DNA of 64,000 nucleotides from Fusobacteria bacterium ZRK30 (lineage in GTDB: Bacteria; Fusobacteriota; Fusobacteriia; Fusobacteriales; Fusobacteriaceae): contig CP102405.1 in assembly GCA_024628785.1 (NCBI GenBank), positions 124,001 through 188,000 of the forward strand, in the 5' to 3' direction. Position 1 is the stretch's first letter; the number at the start of each line of letters is the position of its first letter. Made by a program: the position numbers and the translations under genes. Shown here piece by piece: positions 1 to 9,500 of the stretch. The notes beneath the pieces are model-generated. The model saw only the letters and a list, made by a program, of their open reading frames with translations, was not told the DNA's origin and searched no databases.

Positions 1-90
1 GAATATATAGTCTGCCTCTTTTAGAATTCTTACCCCTCTATAAGTCATATCCTCTAGGTTACCTATTGGAGTTGCTACAATATATAACAT
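1..90 (-). CDS. rsmI: 16S rRNA (cytidine-1402-2'-O)-methyltransferase RsmI, N-terminal part only
   Basis: The first 30 codons of a leftward gene that runs off the left edge. The visible protein begins [16 protein letters not shown], the typical N-terminus of RsmI, a tetrapyrrole-methylase-fold enzyme that methylates the ribose of C1402 in 16S rRNA. An AGGAGAAAAT-type ribosome-binding site precedes the ATG. It lies 21 bases downstream of tlyA, another rRNA methyltransferase gene, in the same direction. Only the first strand and the SAM-binding PIGN motif are visible, so the call rests on the N-terminus. Confidence 0.88.
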   Translation of the reverse strand, partial: MLYIVATPIGNLEDMTYRGVRILKEADYIF

Positions 91-111
91 ATTTTCTCCT
101 TTTTTAATTTT

Positions 112-912
112 TTATCTTAACTTTTTACTCTCTTCTACAACTTTATCTATATCTACAGTGTTTTTAGTCTCTGCCAATGAAAATAATGAAATATATTCTA
201 TATTTCCTTTCCCCCCTGTTATAGGAGAAAAGTCTAATTGATGTAATTTTACTCCATATTCAGCTGCACTTTCCACCACCATCTCTATGGCCATCTTGTG
301 CTTCTTAGGATCTTTTACTATCCCACCTTTTTCGATGTTTTCACGTCCTACCTCAAATTGCGGCTTGATTAAAGCCATTAATTTAGTATCTTCATTCATA
401 AATTTAATCAGATGGGGAATTACCTTAGTTATAGAGATAAAAGATACATCCATAACAATAAAATCTATTTCACTATTATCAATTTCTTCTAAAGTAAGAT
501 CTTTTATATGTCTTCCCTCGATTGATTTTACCTGCTCATGTTTACGAAGTTTCCAGTCTAATTGATTGGTTCCTACATCCATCGAATAGGCAAAAGATGC
601 ACCATGTTGAAGTGCACAATCTGTGAAGCCGCCTGTAGAAGCTCCTACATCTAGTATTTTTTTCCCTGAAAAATCAAGGTTCCATATCTTTATAGCTTTT
701 TCTAACTTAAGCCCTCCACGACTAGCATACTTCAAAACTTCCCCTTTGATCCTAATCTCAGGGAGTTCATCGGTCCATTTTATCGCGGTACCTGCTTTCT
801 CTATTTTTTTATTATCCACTATTACAACTCCTGCCATAATAGCTCTTTTAGCTCTTTCCCTTGTTTCAAAAAAACCCTGTTGTACCAAAAGTACATCTAA
901 TCTCTCTTTCAT
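112..912 (-). CDS. tlyA: TlyA family rRNA (cytidine-2'-O)-methyltransferase
   Basis: A 266-residue protein with an S4 RNA-binding domain (about residues 1-60, starting MKERLDVLLVQQG) followed by an FtsJ-type SAM-dependent methyltransferase fold. The SAM motif DVGASTGGFTD is at residues 88-98 and a later motif, DFIVMDVSFIS, matches the family. TlyA proteins 2'-O-methylate cytidines in 16S and/or 23S rRNA; in some bacteria they are annotated as haemolysins. The length is normal. It sits between the HD-domain gene (12-base gap) and rsmI, all leftward, probably one transcript. Which rRNA sites are modified cannot be told from sequence. Confidence 0.92.
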   Translation of the reverse strand: MKERLDVLLVQQGFFETRERAKRAIMAGVVIVDNKKIEKAGTAIKWTDELPEIRIKGEVLKYASRGGLKLEKAIKIWNLDFSGKKILDVGASTGGFTDCALQHGASFAYSMDVGTNQLDWKLRKHEQVKSIEGRHIKDLTLEEIDNSEIDFIVMDVSFISITKVIPHLIKFMNEDTKLMALIKPQFEVGRENIEKGGIVKDPKKHKMAIEMVVESAAEYGVKLHQLDFSPITGGKGNIEYISLFSLAETKNTVDIDKVVEESKKLR

Positions 913-924
913 CTACAACCCCTT

Positions 925-1758
925 TTACAGATTTCTATCAAATATTTGATTATCGTTGAAATATTTGAACAATTCACATTGTTTTACCAGTGTTTCAAAT
1001 CCAAATTTATCTACTTTTTTAATTAAGTCCTTTGTCTCGGTGATCCTTTTTATAAAAAATTCATCTCCGATAATAATCTTTTTATTGGCATTATAATAAT
1101 TAAGTAATTGTTTATTTGTTTTTAATTTCAACTCTACCTTTGCTCTTTTAAGTCTGTCTTTTATAATTCCGCTGGTACAGTCTAGTTTTTCTTTGATCTC
1201 ATCCAGACTATAACCTTTGGCCATTAATTCCACTATCTTATCTGCACCAATAGGATTTATCCTATGATATTTTGCCGAGTATTCATCGGCTTTATGAACC
1301 ATAAGAGCTTCCTTAGTACTAGGAGAGACCCTCCCCCATCTACCATGGTGAGACAGTACAATATGAACTATCTTCCTCTCAGTATTAGGATCCAGGATTA
1401 ACCCGGTTTCCTCTTCCATCTTCTTTAATATACCTGTAGCTTCCTTTCTTATCCTATCAGGTTTTTTCAACATTACCTGACTATGAGATAAGATAGAATC
1501 TCCTCCTACCCTTAAACTTGCTTTTGAAGTATCATGAATTATTATTCCCACAAGCATAGCAAATAGGTCCAATTCCTCTCCTGCTCTTTTTAGATTACGA
1601 TAAGATTTCTTTAGATCTCTTATGGCAATCTCCAAAACATCATAGGTATGAGTTGTTACAGAAACCCCTAAATCTTCCATCTCTTTCAGTTGATCTATTA
1701 CCGGAAATTCCAACAATATATCTATATATTTTTTTGCTTTTCTATTAATATTTTGCAT
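925..1758 (-). CDS. HD-domain protein, probable metal-dependent phosphohydrolase
   Basis: A 277-residue protein with an HD-superfamily core: H37 in THTYDV, the HD pair at residues 75-76 (IIIHDTSKA) and a later SHHGRWG segment. Such domains usually hydrolyse nucleotides or cyclic dinucleotides in a metal-dependent way. After the HD core, the segment YSLDEIKEKLDCTSGIIKDRLKRA resembles a helix-turn-helix, so a nucleic-acid-binding tail is possible. The start overlaps the end of dxs by 14 bases, which implies translational coupling. The substrate is unknown. Confidence 0.75.
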   Translation of the reverse strand: MQNINRKAKKYIDILLEFPVIDQLKEMEDLGVSVTTHTYDVLEIAIRDLKKSYRNLKRAGEELDLFAMLVGIIIHDTSKASLRVGGDSILSHSQVMLKKPDRIRKEATGILKKMEEETGLILDPNTERKIVHIVLSHHGRWGRVSPSTKEALMVHKADEYSAKYHRINPIGADKIVELMAKGYSLDEIKEKLDCTSGIIKDRLKRAKVELKLKTNKQLLNYYNANKKIIIGDEFFIKRITETKDLIKKVDKFGFETLVKQCELFKYFNDNQIFDRNL

Positions 1759-3556
1759 TTACACACCTTTCAATATCATTAACAAGAGGTCTCCCCCTAA
1801 GTCCAAATTCTTCTAAAAGTTCTCCTCTTTTACCGTGAGGTATAAAATCACACTCTATTCCCAATCTAAAGATTTTCTTGTAGATGTCCATAGAATTTGT
1901 CATCTCCAAGAGAAAACTTCCGAAGCCACTTTTTATCCGACCTTCTTCCAACGTTATTATGTTTTTATATTTTTTAAAATTTTCCTCTATATATTTTTCA
2001 TCTAAAGGTCTAATACTAGACACCCCTACTATAGTAGGTGATATCCCTCTAGTTTTTAGTTCTTCCTTAACATTAACAACTTCTTTTATCATACTTCCAA
2101 CAGCTAATATCAAGGTATCATCACCTTTCTCTATCTCTTTCCATTTTCCAAATTCAAATGCAGGAGAGTTATAATCCCAGGCATTGTCTCTCGGAATCCT
2201 GATACTCAGTGGTCCACCTTTATAGGTAGATGAAAATTCCAAAACTTCTTCCAGTTCTTTTTTAGTTGTAGGAGCTAATATATTTATATTTGGAATTGTC
2301 AACAGATATGGTATATCGTATAATCCCTGATGGGTTTTCCCATCCTCTCCTACTATTCCTGCCCTATCTAAGATAAAATTCACAGATAGATTTTGAATAG
2401 ATATATCATGGATAAGCTGACCATAGGCACGCTGTAAAAAAGTCGAGTAGATAGCTACATATGGTGTTTTCCCCTGGGTAGCCAGTCCCCCTGCAAAGGT
2501 TACTGTATGTCCTTCAGCTATCCCCATATCATAGGATCGGTCCTTAAACTTAGCAAAGTAATCGGATAAGCCGGTTCCTTTTACCATCCCACAACATAAG
2601 GCATAGATGTCATCATTTGTTGTTGCCATCTCAGTTAACTTATCCCCAAATACCTTAGAATAAGATATTCCACCCTTAGGTGTTTCCCCAGTTTCTATAT
2701 TAAAAGGAGATATTCCGTGGAATTTTTCCGGATTTTCTTCTGCAGGAAGATAACCCTTTCCCTTATGGGTTTTTATATGCAAGAATATAGGGCCCTGTAA
2801 GTTTTTAGCTTTTTCCAGTGCCGGCAACAGCTCCTCAAAGCTATGTCCATCCACCGGTCCTACATATTTAAATCCTAAAGATTCTGAGATACTGACAGGA
2901 GCAACCATGGTTTTTACTCCATGTTCGACCCTGCCTATTACATCAGCGATCTTATTCCCAATTTTTCCACGCCTAACTATTCCTTCAACTTCGTTTTTAA
3001 ACTCTAAATAAAATTTACTGCCCATCAAACGGCTAAAAAATTTCGAAAGTGCTCCTACATTGTTTCCAATAGACATCTCATTGTCATTTAAAATGACTAT
3101 AAGATTTTCACACCTTCCATCCATATTATTTAAAGCTTCCAAAGAGTGGCCGTTAGCTATAGATGCATCACCTATAACTACTATGACTTTATCCTCCTTA
3201 TCAGCTGTTGCTATCCCAAAACCTGCTGAGAGAGCTGACCCTGCATGACCAGATATAAAGTGATCATGGGGAGATTCAGCCCTATCTGTAAATGGTCCTA
3301 TACCGTGTCTTTGACGGAGGGTAGAAAACCTATCTTTTCTTCCAGTCAGTAATTTATGTACATAGGATTGATGCCCAACATCAAATAATATTTTATCCTT
3401 AGGCGAGTTAAAAACACTATGAATTGCCAAGGTTAACTCCACAATTCCTAAATTAGGGCCAATATGCCCTCCATTTTTACTCACTGTTTCAATTATTATT
3501 TTTCTAATTTCATTAGATTTAATTGTTAACCCCTCTATCAGCTTTTTTTTATCCAT
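1745..3556 (-). CDS. dxs: 1-deoxy-D-xylulose-5-phosphate synthase
   Basis: A 603-residue thiamine-diphosphate enzyme that condenses pyruvate and glyceraldehyde 3-phosphate, the first step of the MEP isoprenoid pathway. The N-terminus has the DXS signatures FDVGHQSYVHKLLTGR and SGHAGSALSAGFGIA. The TPP/Mg motif is GDASIANGHSLEALNN, and the catalytic Glu region is DMGIAEGHTVTFAGG. The C-terminal transketolase domain is complete. Length is slightly under the usual 620 residues. It is followed by the overlapping HD gene and preceded by yhbY with a 26-base gap. Confidence 0.95.
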   Translation of the reverse strand: MDKKKLIEGLTIKSNEIRKIIIETVSKNGGHIGPNLGIVELTLAIHSVFNSPKDKILFDVGHQSYVHKLLTGRKDRFSTLRQRHGIGPFTDRAESPHDHFISGHAGSALSAGFGIATADKEDKVIVVIGDASIANGHSLEALNNMDGRCENLIVILNDNEMSIGNNVGALSKFFSRLMGSKFYLEFKNEVEGIVRRGKIGNKIADVIGRVEHGVKTMVAPVSISESLGFKYVGPVDGHSFEELLPALEKAKNLQGPIFLHIKTHKGKGYLPAEENPEKFHGISPFNIETGETPKGGISYSKVFGDKLTEMATTNDDIYALCCGMVKGTGLSDYFAKFKDRSYDMGIAEGHTVTFAGGLATQGKTPYVAIYSTFLQRAYGQLIHDISIQNLSVNFILDRAGIVGEDGKTHQGLYDIPYLLTIPNINILAPTTKKELEEVLEFSSTYKGGPLSIRIPRDNAWDYNSPAFEFGKWKEIEKGDDTLILAVGSMIKEVVNVKEELKTRGISPTIVGVSSIRPLDEKYIEENFKKYKNIITLEEGRIKSGFGSFLLEMTNSMDIYKKIFRLGIECDFIPHGKRGELLEEFGLRGRPLVNDIERCVNAKY

Positions 3557-3582
3557 GTTAAACCCCTAATTAAACTTTTTAG

Positions 3583-3888
3583 TTATATTCTTCTAAGATC
3601 TTCAGATACTACTGGATGATCTTTATTTTCTTTGTATAAAGTAATAATTCTTCCTGTTATTCCTACTACTTCACAACCACTTTTTTCAGCTAATTCAGCA
3701 GCTAATTCTCTCTTGTCTACCTCAGAGTTTTGTAATATTTTTACTTTGATTAACTCTCTCTTTTCAATTGCATCCAATATACTCTTTACTATATTTTCAC
3801 TAAATCCATCTTTTCCAACTCTTACTAATGGTGACATGTCATGTGCTACTTTTCTTAAATATGCTCTTTTTTTACTTGTTAATTTCAT
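3583..3888 (-). CDS. yhbY: YhbY family RNA-binding protein (CRM domain)
   Basis: A 101-residue single CRM-domain protein. It opens with LTSKKRAYLRKVAHDMSPLVRVGKDG, contains the family's GxxG-like loop region and ends with the VVGITGRIITLYKENK strand. YhbY binds pre-50S ribosomal subunits and takes part in assembly. The length is standard. It stands between RNase J and dxs in the same direction. Confidence 0.9.
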   Translation of the reverse strand: MKLTSKKRAYLRKVAHDMSPLVRVGKDGFSENIVKSILDAIEKRELIKVKILQNSEVDKRELAAELAEKSGCEVVGITGRIITLYKENKDHPVVSEDLRRI

Positions 3889-3967
3889 TTTTTACCGTCC
3901 TCTACTTTAATTAATGGGCAGTAAGATATACTACCCTTATATTTTTTATTTTAAAATCCTATTTTTA

Positions 3968-5884
3968 CTAAACTTCCATTACTATTGGCAAGATAATCGG
4001 TGATCTCTTGATCTTTTCATAGAAGAATTTATTAGCTGTATCTTTTGTTATAGTTTTTAAAGTTGACCAATTTTTAGCATCCTCTTCTTTTAGAGCCACT
4101 ATTTTTTCCCTGATGATTACCTTAGCTTCATTGATCATGATATCTGCATCTTTAGAGTAAACAAATCCTCTAGTAACTATATCCGGTCCTGCTAATAATT
4201 TACCAGTTGTTTTATCGATAGTAAGTACTATTATTACTACACCATCTTCAGCTAGTTGCTGTCTGTCTCTAAGAACTATCTTACCGATATCTCCTACTCC
4301 TAATCCATCTACTAATGTTATTCCAGAAGTTACTTTCCCTGCTAATTTAGCATAAGATTTTGTTACCTCAACTCTGCTTCCATTTGTAGCTATGATTATT
4401 CTTTCTTCAGGTATTCCAGTCTCCATCCCTGTTTTTTTATGGGCTATCAGCATCTTATAGTCTCCATGTACAGGCATAAAGTTTTTAGGTCTAACTAAGT
4501 TAAGCATTAATTTCTGCTCATCCTGACTTCCATGTCCAGATACATGGATACCAGCTATTTTTTTGAAAACAACATCTGCATCATTTTTTAACAGGTTATT
4601 TATGTTGTTATAAACTGCTCTCTCATTTCCAGGAATTGGAGTTGCAGATATTATTACTGTATCGCCTTTTCTGATCTTGATATGCTTATGCATATTTTTA
4701 GCTATTCTTGATAGGGCTGCCAATGGCTCACCTTGAGTTCCAGTACATAACAGCACTGCTTTCTCATCTGGTAATTTTTCAATCTGCTTTAAACTTACCA
4801 TTATTCCTTCTGGTAACTTTAAATATCCTAATTTAGAAGCAATATCAAAGACCTTTACCATACTTCTTCCCTCTACAGCAATCTTTCTATTAACCCTATG
4901 AGCTTCATTTACAATTTGCTGTAGTCTATATATATGAGATGCGAAAGAAGCTATTATTACCCTTCCAGTAGCTTTTTCAAATTCCTTTCTTATAGATTCT
5001 CCTACACTTCTTTCAGATGGAGTGTATCCCTCTAATTCCGAGTTTGTACTGTCTGAAAGTAAAAGATCTACTCCTTCATCTCCTAATCTGGCTAACCTGC
5101 TGAAGTCTACTCCGTCACCGTCAACTGGTGTTAAGTCTATTTTAAAGTCTCCTGTATGAAGTACTTTTCCAGCTGGTGTTTTTATACAGATAGCGTATGC
5201 ATCTGCTATACTATGAGTTACACTTATGAATTCTACTTCAAAATATTTTCCAATCTTAAATTTACTTCTTCCACGAGCTTCCTTCATCTTAGGTGTAAAT
5301 TTACCAAAAGATGATTTTTCAAATTTAGATTTTGCTAAAGCCAGTGCTAATTTACCACCATACATAGGAACATTATGGTCGATAGTCTGGTAAAGATATG
5401 GCGTCCCACCGATATGATCCTCATGACCATGGGTGATTAAAAGTGCCTTTATCTTGTCCTTATTACTTGCTATATAGCTATAATCTGGAATTACTACATC
5501 TATTCCCGGTAATGCTTCATCTGGAAATGCTATTCCTGCATCTATTATTACGATCTCATCTCTATATTGAAATAAAGTCATATTTTTTCCTATCTCGTCT
5601 AAACCACCTAGAGGTATAACGAATAATTTTTCCTCTTTTTTCTTAGGTTTAGGAGCAGTCTTATCATTTGTAACTATTTTTTTAGGTCCTTTATGTACCT
5701 TTTTTCTATGCTTTATATCCTTTATCGAATCTTTTGCTACTGCATCTTTTTTCACTTCTACAGTTTCTGATTTTTCCACAGTCTCAACATTAGTTTTTTT
5801 AGGTCTTTTAAAAAAACTTTTGACTCTTTTTACAGGATTATCAGATAAAGATTTATTCATCTCTACCTTTTCCGTTGTATTCAT
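3968..5884 (-). CDS. rnj: Ribonuclease J
   Basis: A 638-residue metallo-beta-lactamase/beta-CASP ribonuclease. The zinc motif THGHEDHIGG places ligands at H152, H154, D156 and H157. The later motifs SDSTNSELEGYTPSE, the beta-CASP region and the GHGSQDEQKLML/MPVHGDY C-terminal motifs are all present. RNase J has 5' exonuclease and endonuclease activity in mRNA turnover and rRNA maturation. The first 85 or so residues are a lysine-rich extension longer than in Bacillus RNase J. The chosen ATG follows an AAGGAGGAGAAAA ribosome-binding site; a start 16 codons upstream is open but lacks one. Confidence 0.93.
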   Translation of the reverse strand: MNTTEKVEMNKSLSDNPVKRVKSFFKRPKKTNVETVEKSETVEVKKDAVAKDSIKDIKHRKKVHKGPKKIVTNDKTAPKPKKKEEKLFVIPLGGLDEIGKNMTLFQYRDEIVIIDAGIAFPDEALPGIDVVIPDYSYIASNKDKIKALLITHGHEDHIGGTPYLYQTIDHNVPMYGGKLALALAKSKFEKSSFGKFTPKMKEARGRSKFKIGKYFEVEFISVTHSIADAYAICIKTPAGKVLHTGDFKIDLTPVDGDGVDFSRLARLGDEGVDLLLSDSTNSELEGYTPSERSVGESIRKEFEKATGRVIIASFASHIYRLQQIVNEAHRVNRKIAVEGRSMVKVFDIASKLGYLKLPEGIMVSLKQIEKLPDEKAVLLCTGTQGEPLAALSRIAKNMHKHIKIRKGDTVIISATPIPGNERAVYNNINNLLKNDADVVFKKIAGIHVSGHGSQDEQKLMLNLVRPKNFMPVHGDYKMLIAHKKTGMETGIPEERIIIATNGSRVEVTKSYAKLAGKVTSGITLVDGLGVGDIGKIVLRDRQQLAEDGVVIIVLTIDKTTGKLLAGPDIVTRGFVYSKDADIMINEAKVIIREKIVALKEEDAKNWSTLKTITKDTANKFFYEKIKRSPIILPIVMEV

Positions 5885-5985
5885 TTTTCTCCTCCTTAAC
5901 TTTTGAGAAAGAGCTTCTTTACTTTCTCTCAAAAATTTAACAATAACATAACTCTCTTAATTTAAGAGTAACCTTTATCTTGCCC

Positions 5986-7779
5986 TTATTTTTTATTTTT
6001 TTCCTTTTCTAAATAAGCATCTACAAAGATTTTGGCTACTTCGGCTGCATCTTTACCTCCAGAACCTCCACCTTCTATAAAAGCTGTAAACGCTATTTCT
6101 GGCTTATCAGCTGGAAAATAGCCTGAAACCCAAGAATGAGGCTTCTTATATTTTGAGTTTTGAGCTGACCCGGTTTTAGCAGCCACCCTTACTCCCTCTG
6201 TCCTCAATCTTTTTGCTGTTCCATCTTTAGCTTCTACAGTTTGTACCAAGGCTTCTTTAATCTCTTCCATATACCTCTTATTGTACTTTACTTCCTCCCT
6301 CTCACCTTTTATTTCCTTTATTTTTCCTTCTTCAGTTACTATTTTTTCAACTAAGTGGGGAGTATAAGTATACCCCTTATTAGCTAATATCGAATAAGCT
6401 TTTGCCATTTGAAGAGGGGTTACCAATAAGTATCCCTGTCCTATGGACAAATTTATAGAATCCCCTGTATACCAAGGTTCCTTTAATTTACTTTTTTTCC
6501 AATCGTTATCTGGCAGGAGTCCTGGTTTTTCTCCCGGTATATCTACTCCTGTTTTTTTACCTATTCCAAAGGCATCTGCCACTTCCAGCATCTTCTTTCT
6601 TCCATATTTGTCTGCTGCTCTATAGTAGTAATAGTTTACAGATTCCACCAAAGATTTGGACAGATCTGTATACCCGTGTCCCCCTCTTTTCCAACTTCTC
6701 CACTTCCATTTACCTATTTGGTAGTATCCAGGATCAAAGAACTCCTCATTGGGATTCATTCCTTCCTCTAAAAAAGCAAGGGCCGATAAAACTTTAAATA
6801 TTGAGCCTGGCGGATATCTACCTGTTATAGCTCTATTTTCTAAAGGCCTGTCTTTATTAAACATGATGTCATCCCATTCCTTAGTTGTCATCCTAGAAAT
6901 TATTGTATTCAGTGGATACTCAGGATTACTTACCATAGTTATTATCCTACCTGTTTTTGGCTCTATAGCGACGAAAGCACCTTTCATCTTTCTTTTATTC
7001 ATATAATCAGTTATTTTCTGTTGAAGATCAAAATCTACAGTGAGATAGATATCATCTCCTATTTTAGGATTTTTCTCCTCTAAAGTTTTAACAAACCTAT
7101 TATGTGCATTTACCTCAATATATCTATATCCATTTTCTCCTCTGAGATATGGTTCATATTCTTTTTCAATTCCCTGTTTTCCTATTATATCATCTTTTTT
7201 ATACCCACTGTCCTTCATCTTTTCATACTCATCTGAGGAAACGTTCCTTACATACCCCAAAATATGAGATCCTAAGGAATCATGAAGATATTTTCTTTTA
7301 GAATAAATTTGAACTTCTAAATATGGGTAATCTGAATTTTTTTCTATTATCTTATGAGCTCTTTCTTTGGAGATATCATCAAAAATAACATTTTCTCGAG
7401 TATAATTATAGATCTCTCCATACTTTATCCTCTTCTCTATTACTTCTTTATCGTATCCCAAAAGTTTTGACATTTCATCCAATTTTTTCTCATCATATTT
7501 TCTTTCATTTAGATAAACTAATCTGTATCCAGCTTCATTATTTACTAAGAGCTTTCCCTCTGAATCGTATATTTTACCACGATAACCGTTTATCCTCTTC
7601 ACTTTAATACTATTTTTATTAGACATCTTTTTATATTTTTCTACTTTTACTATCTGCATAAAAAAAAGTCGGGCAAAAATTAAACTATATATTATTGCAA
7701 CTATTATCAAGAAGTTCTCTCCCCTTCCTTTTTCCGACCTTTTTAATTTTACCGACAGCATTTTTCTTTTTAATTTCAT
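5986..7779 (-). CDS. mrdA: Penicillin-binding protein 2 (peptidoglycan DD-transpeptidase)
   Basis: A 597-residue class B PBP with one N-terminal membrane segment (about residues 23-42), a pedestal domain and a transpeptidase domain. The catalytic motifs are S326-x-x-K329 (PPGSIFK), S380-V-N382 and K535-T-G537. It cross-links lateral-wall peptidoglycan in the elongasome. Its start overlaps the stop of the upstream MreD-like gene by four bases, the common mreD-mrdA arrangement, which supports PBP2 rather than a division PBP3. Confidence 0.93.
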   Translation of the reverse strand: MKLKRKMLSVKLKRSEKGRGENFLIIVAIIYSLIFARLFFMQIVKVEKYKKMSNKNSIKVKRINGYRGKIYDSEGKLLVNNEAGYRLVYLNERKYDEKKLDEMSKLLGYDKEVIEKRIKYGEIYNYTRENVIFDDISKERAHKIIEKNSDYPYLEVQIYSKRKYLHDSLGSHILGYVRNVSSDEYEKMKDSGYKKDDIIGKQGIEKEYEPYLRGENGYRYIEVNAHNRFVKTLEEKNPKIGDDIYLTVDFDLQQKITDYMNKRKMKGAFVAIEPKTGRIITMVSNPEYPLNTIISRMTTKEWDDIMFNKDRPLENRAITGRYPPGSIFKVLSALAFLEEGMNPNEEFFDPGYYQIGKWKWRSWKRGGHGYTDLSKSLVESVNYYYYRAADKYGRKKMLEVADAFGIGKKTGVDIPGEKPGLLPDNDWKKSKLKEPWYTGDSINLSIGQGYLLVTPLQMAKAYSILANKGYTYTPHLVEKIVTEEGKIKEIKGEREEVKYNKRYMEEIKEALVQTVEAKDGTAKRLRTEGVRVAAKTGSAQNSKYKKPHSWVSGYFPADKPEIAFTAFIEGGGSGGKDAAEVAKIFVDAYLEKEKNKK

Positions 7780-8186
7780 ATATTTTTCCTTAATTTTTTT
7801 ATAAAACTATAGTTAAATAGCAGATATCCGCCAAACATAATTACCCCTTGATAGGGATGAAAATATGGCAATTTTATATATAAATATGTTCCATAAATAA
7901 TAAATTGTATCAAACTATAGTAAACTATATTTATCTTTTCATATCCTAATACCTTAGATAAGAAATAACTTATCATAAATATAATCACAAAAATAATCCA
8001 TAGTTCTGTCAAAACATTTTTGTCCTTAGATATTATCAGGCAGATTAATATAACCTCAAATATCCCATTTTTACCTCTTTTATAAGCTAAGTATGTTAAA
8101 TACGGTAGTGCTATTATGTTATAAGGAAAAGTTACTACCAAAGAGTTTTCTAAAAAGATTAAAACCAGAATAAGAAAATTAAGCAT
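7776..8186 (-). CDS. MreD-like membrane protein (putative rod-shape protein)
   Basis: A 136-residue, almost entirely hydrophobic protein with about four to five predicted membrane spans and no catalytic motif. The MreD assignment is inferred from size, hydrophobicity and its four-base overlap with the PBP2 gene. MreD links the PBP2/RodA synthase to the MreB cytoskeleton. Sequence similarity to MreD is weak by eye. The start overlaps the end of rsfS by eight bases. Confidence 0.6.
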   Translation of the reverse strand: MLNFLILVLIFLENSLVVTFPYNIIALPYLTYLAYKRGKNGIFEVILICLIISKDKNVLTELWIIFVIIFMISYFLSKVLGYEKINIVYYSLIQFIIYGTYLYIKLPYFHPYQGVIMFGGYLLFNYSFIKKLRKNI

Positions 8187-8523
8187 CTAATCTAGGAAAA
8201 ACCACATTAGCATATCCCCATAACTCCTCTAATCTGTATAGATCTCTCGTCTCTTGATCTAGAACATGGATCATTACATCATCCCCATCGATCAATATCC
8301 AATGAGCTTCATCCTGTCCCTCTATATGCAATCTTCTTTCATCCAATTCCATTAATTTAACTTCTACTTCCTCTGAGATAGCCCTTATATTTCTATTAGA
8401 TGATCCTGTACATATCACAGCATAATCACATAGAGAATTTTTCCCTTGGAAATCAAGGATTATTAATTCTTCTCCCTTCTTACTCTCAATAGCTTCAACT
8501 ATCTTTTCCAACTTTTCTAACAT
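8179..8523 (-). CDS. rsfS: Ribosomal silencing factor RsfS
   Basis: A 114-residue RsfS/Iojap protein. Recognisable motifs are CDYAVICTGSSNRNIRAI, EGQDEAHWILIDGDDVMIHV and the C-terminal RLEELW. It binds ribosomal protein L14 and blocks subunit joining, silencing translation under starvation. The length is standard. It is nine bases downstream of the LytR_C-domain gene and overlaps the MreD-like gene. Confidence 0.93.
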   Translation of the reverse strand: MLEKLEKIVEAIESKKGEELIILDFQGKNSLCDYAVICTGSSNRNIRAISEEVEVKLMELDERRLHIEGQDEAHWILIDGDDVMIHVLDQETRDLYRLEELWGYANVVFPRLDA

Positions 8524-8531
8524 AGCTCCCC

Positions 8532-9500
8532 CTATTCTTTTATGTAGACATTAATTATGTTATTTTCTCCACTGTTACTTTCTACCATATTTTGTATTCC
8601 TAATTTCTTAGCTATCTTATAGGCTATATAGTAGTCTTCTGATCTATATTCTACTACAGTTAGATTACCATTTTCAGTTCCTGTAGAGATATTTTTATAC
8701 CCGTCTTTTGCCAAAATATTTTTAGCAGATCCAGTTACCTTGTCTGTACCATGGATATTAATTTTAGTTTGTATATTTTCCTCTTTTCCTAAAATTATCA
8801 CAGCGTTAGCCAGAGTCGGCAGATCTAATTCTGATTTTATCTTAATATATTTTTCGTCTAAACTCATAATTAAATCTTCTATTTGATGAGTTTGTAAATC
8901 TTTGTTGATTATATAACTATATTCACTGTCCCTCTCATAGTTAGCGGCATTATATTTGTACGAAAGTGCAGCCTCTATCTTCTTTCCTGTTCTACCTGCA
9001 TATCCAGATCTTCCATTACCATTCAATACATCCACTATTACATTTTCCGCAGTTTTACCATTAGATTTATAATATTTTTTCATGAACAATGAATTTAAAT
9101 TAGAAGTTAATACATACCTTTTATCTTCTATCACAACTTCCGGGACATTATATTTATAGGCTACGTTTAATCTGACTTCACCATTTTTTACCACTTCAAA
9201 ACTATCTACCTTTTCTGGAAGAAGTTCATTTATTCCATCCATGATCCCACGATAGTTACCTACCTTATTCAAATCTGCTATAGTTTTCTCTCCGTTTAGC
9301 TGGATATCAAAAGGTATACTCAATGATAATTTATCTTCATACACAACAAATACATTTTCTTTTCCAATAACCATATATCTCGGAATATCTATTATCCTTT
9401 TGTTATTATTGTTAATATTCATATACAATAAACCTATTAGAGTTATCACAAGAAATATTATAATGCTCAATAATTTAGATTTTTTCTGTCTCTTTGCCAT
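8532..9500 (-). CDS. Membrane-anchored protein with LytR C-terminal-type domain(s)
   Basis: A 322-residue protein with a basic N-terminus and one membrane segment (about residues 10-28), then an extracytoplasmic part. Around residue 155 the stretch VDVLNGNGRSGYAGRTGKKI matches the start of the LytR_C domain; a second copy may follow near NIHGTDKVTGSAKNIL. The catalytic LytR-CpsA-Psr domain is absent. LytR_C domains occur in cell-envelope proteins, but the function is not settled. It overlaps the end of mtaB by 26 bases. Confidence 0.6.
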   Translation of the reverse strand: MAKRQKKSKLLSIIIFLVITLIGLLYMNINNNNKRIIDIPRYMVIGKENVFVVYEDKLSLSIPFDIQLNGEKTIADLNKVGNYRGIMDGINELLPEKVDSFEVVKNGEVRLNVAYKYNVPEVVIEDKRYVLTSNLNSLFMKKYYKSNGKTAENVIVDVLNGNGRSGYAGRTGKKIEAALSYKYNAANYERDSEYSYIINKDLQTHQIEDLIMSLDEKYIKIKSELDLPTLANAVIILGKEENIQTKINIHGTDKVTGSAKNILAKDGYKNISTGTENGNLTVVEYRSEDYYIAYKIAKKLGIQNMVESNSGENNIINVYIKE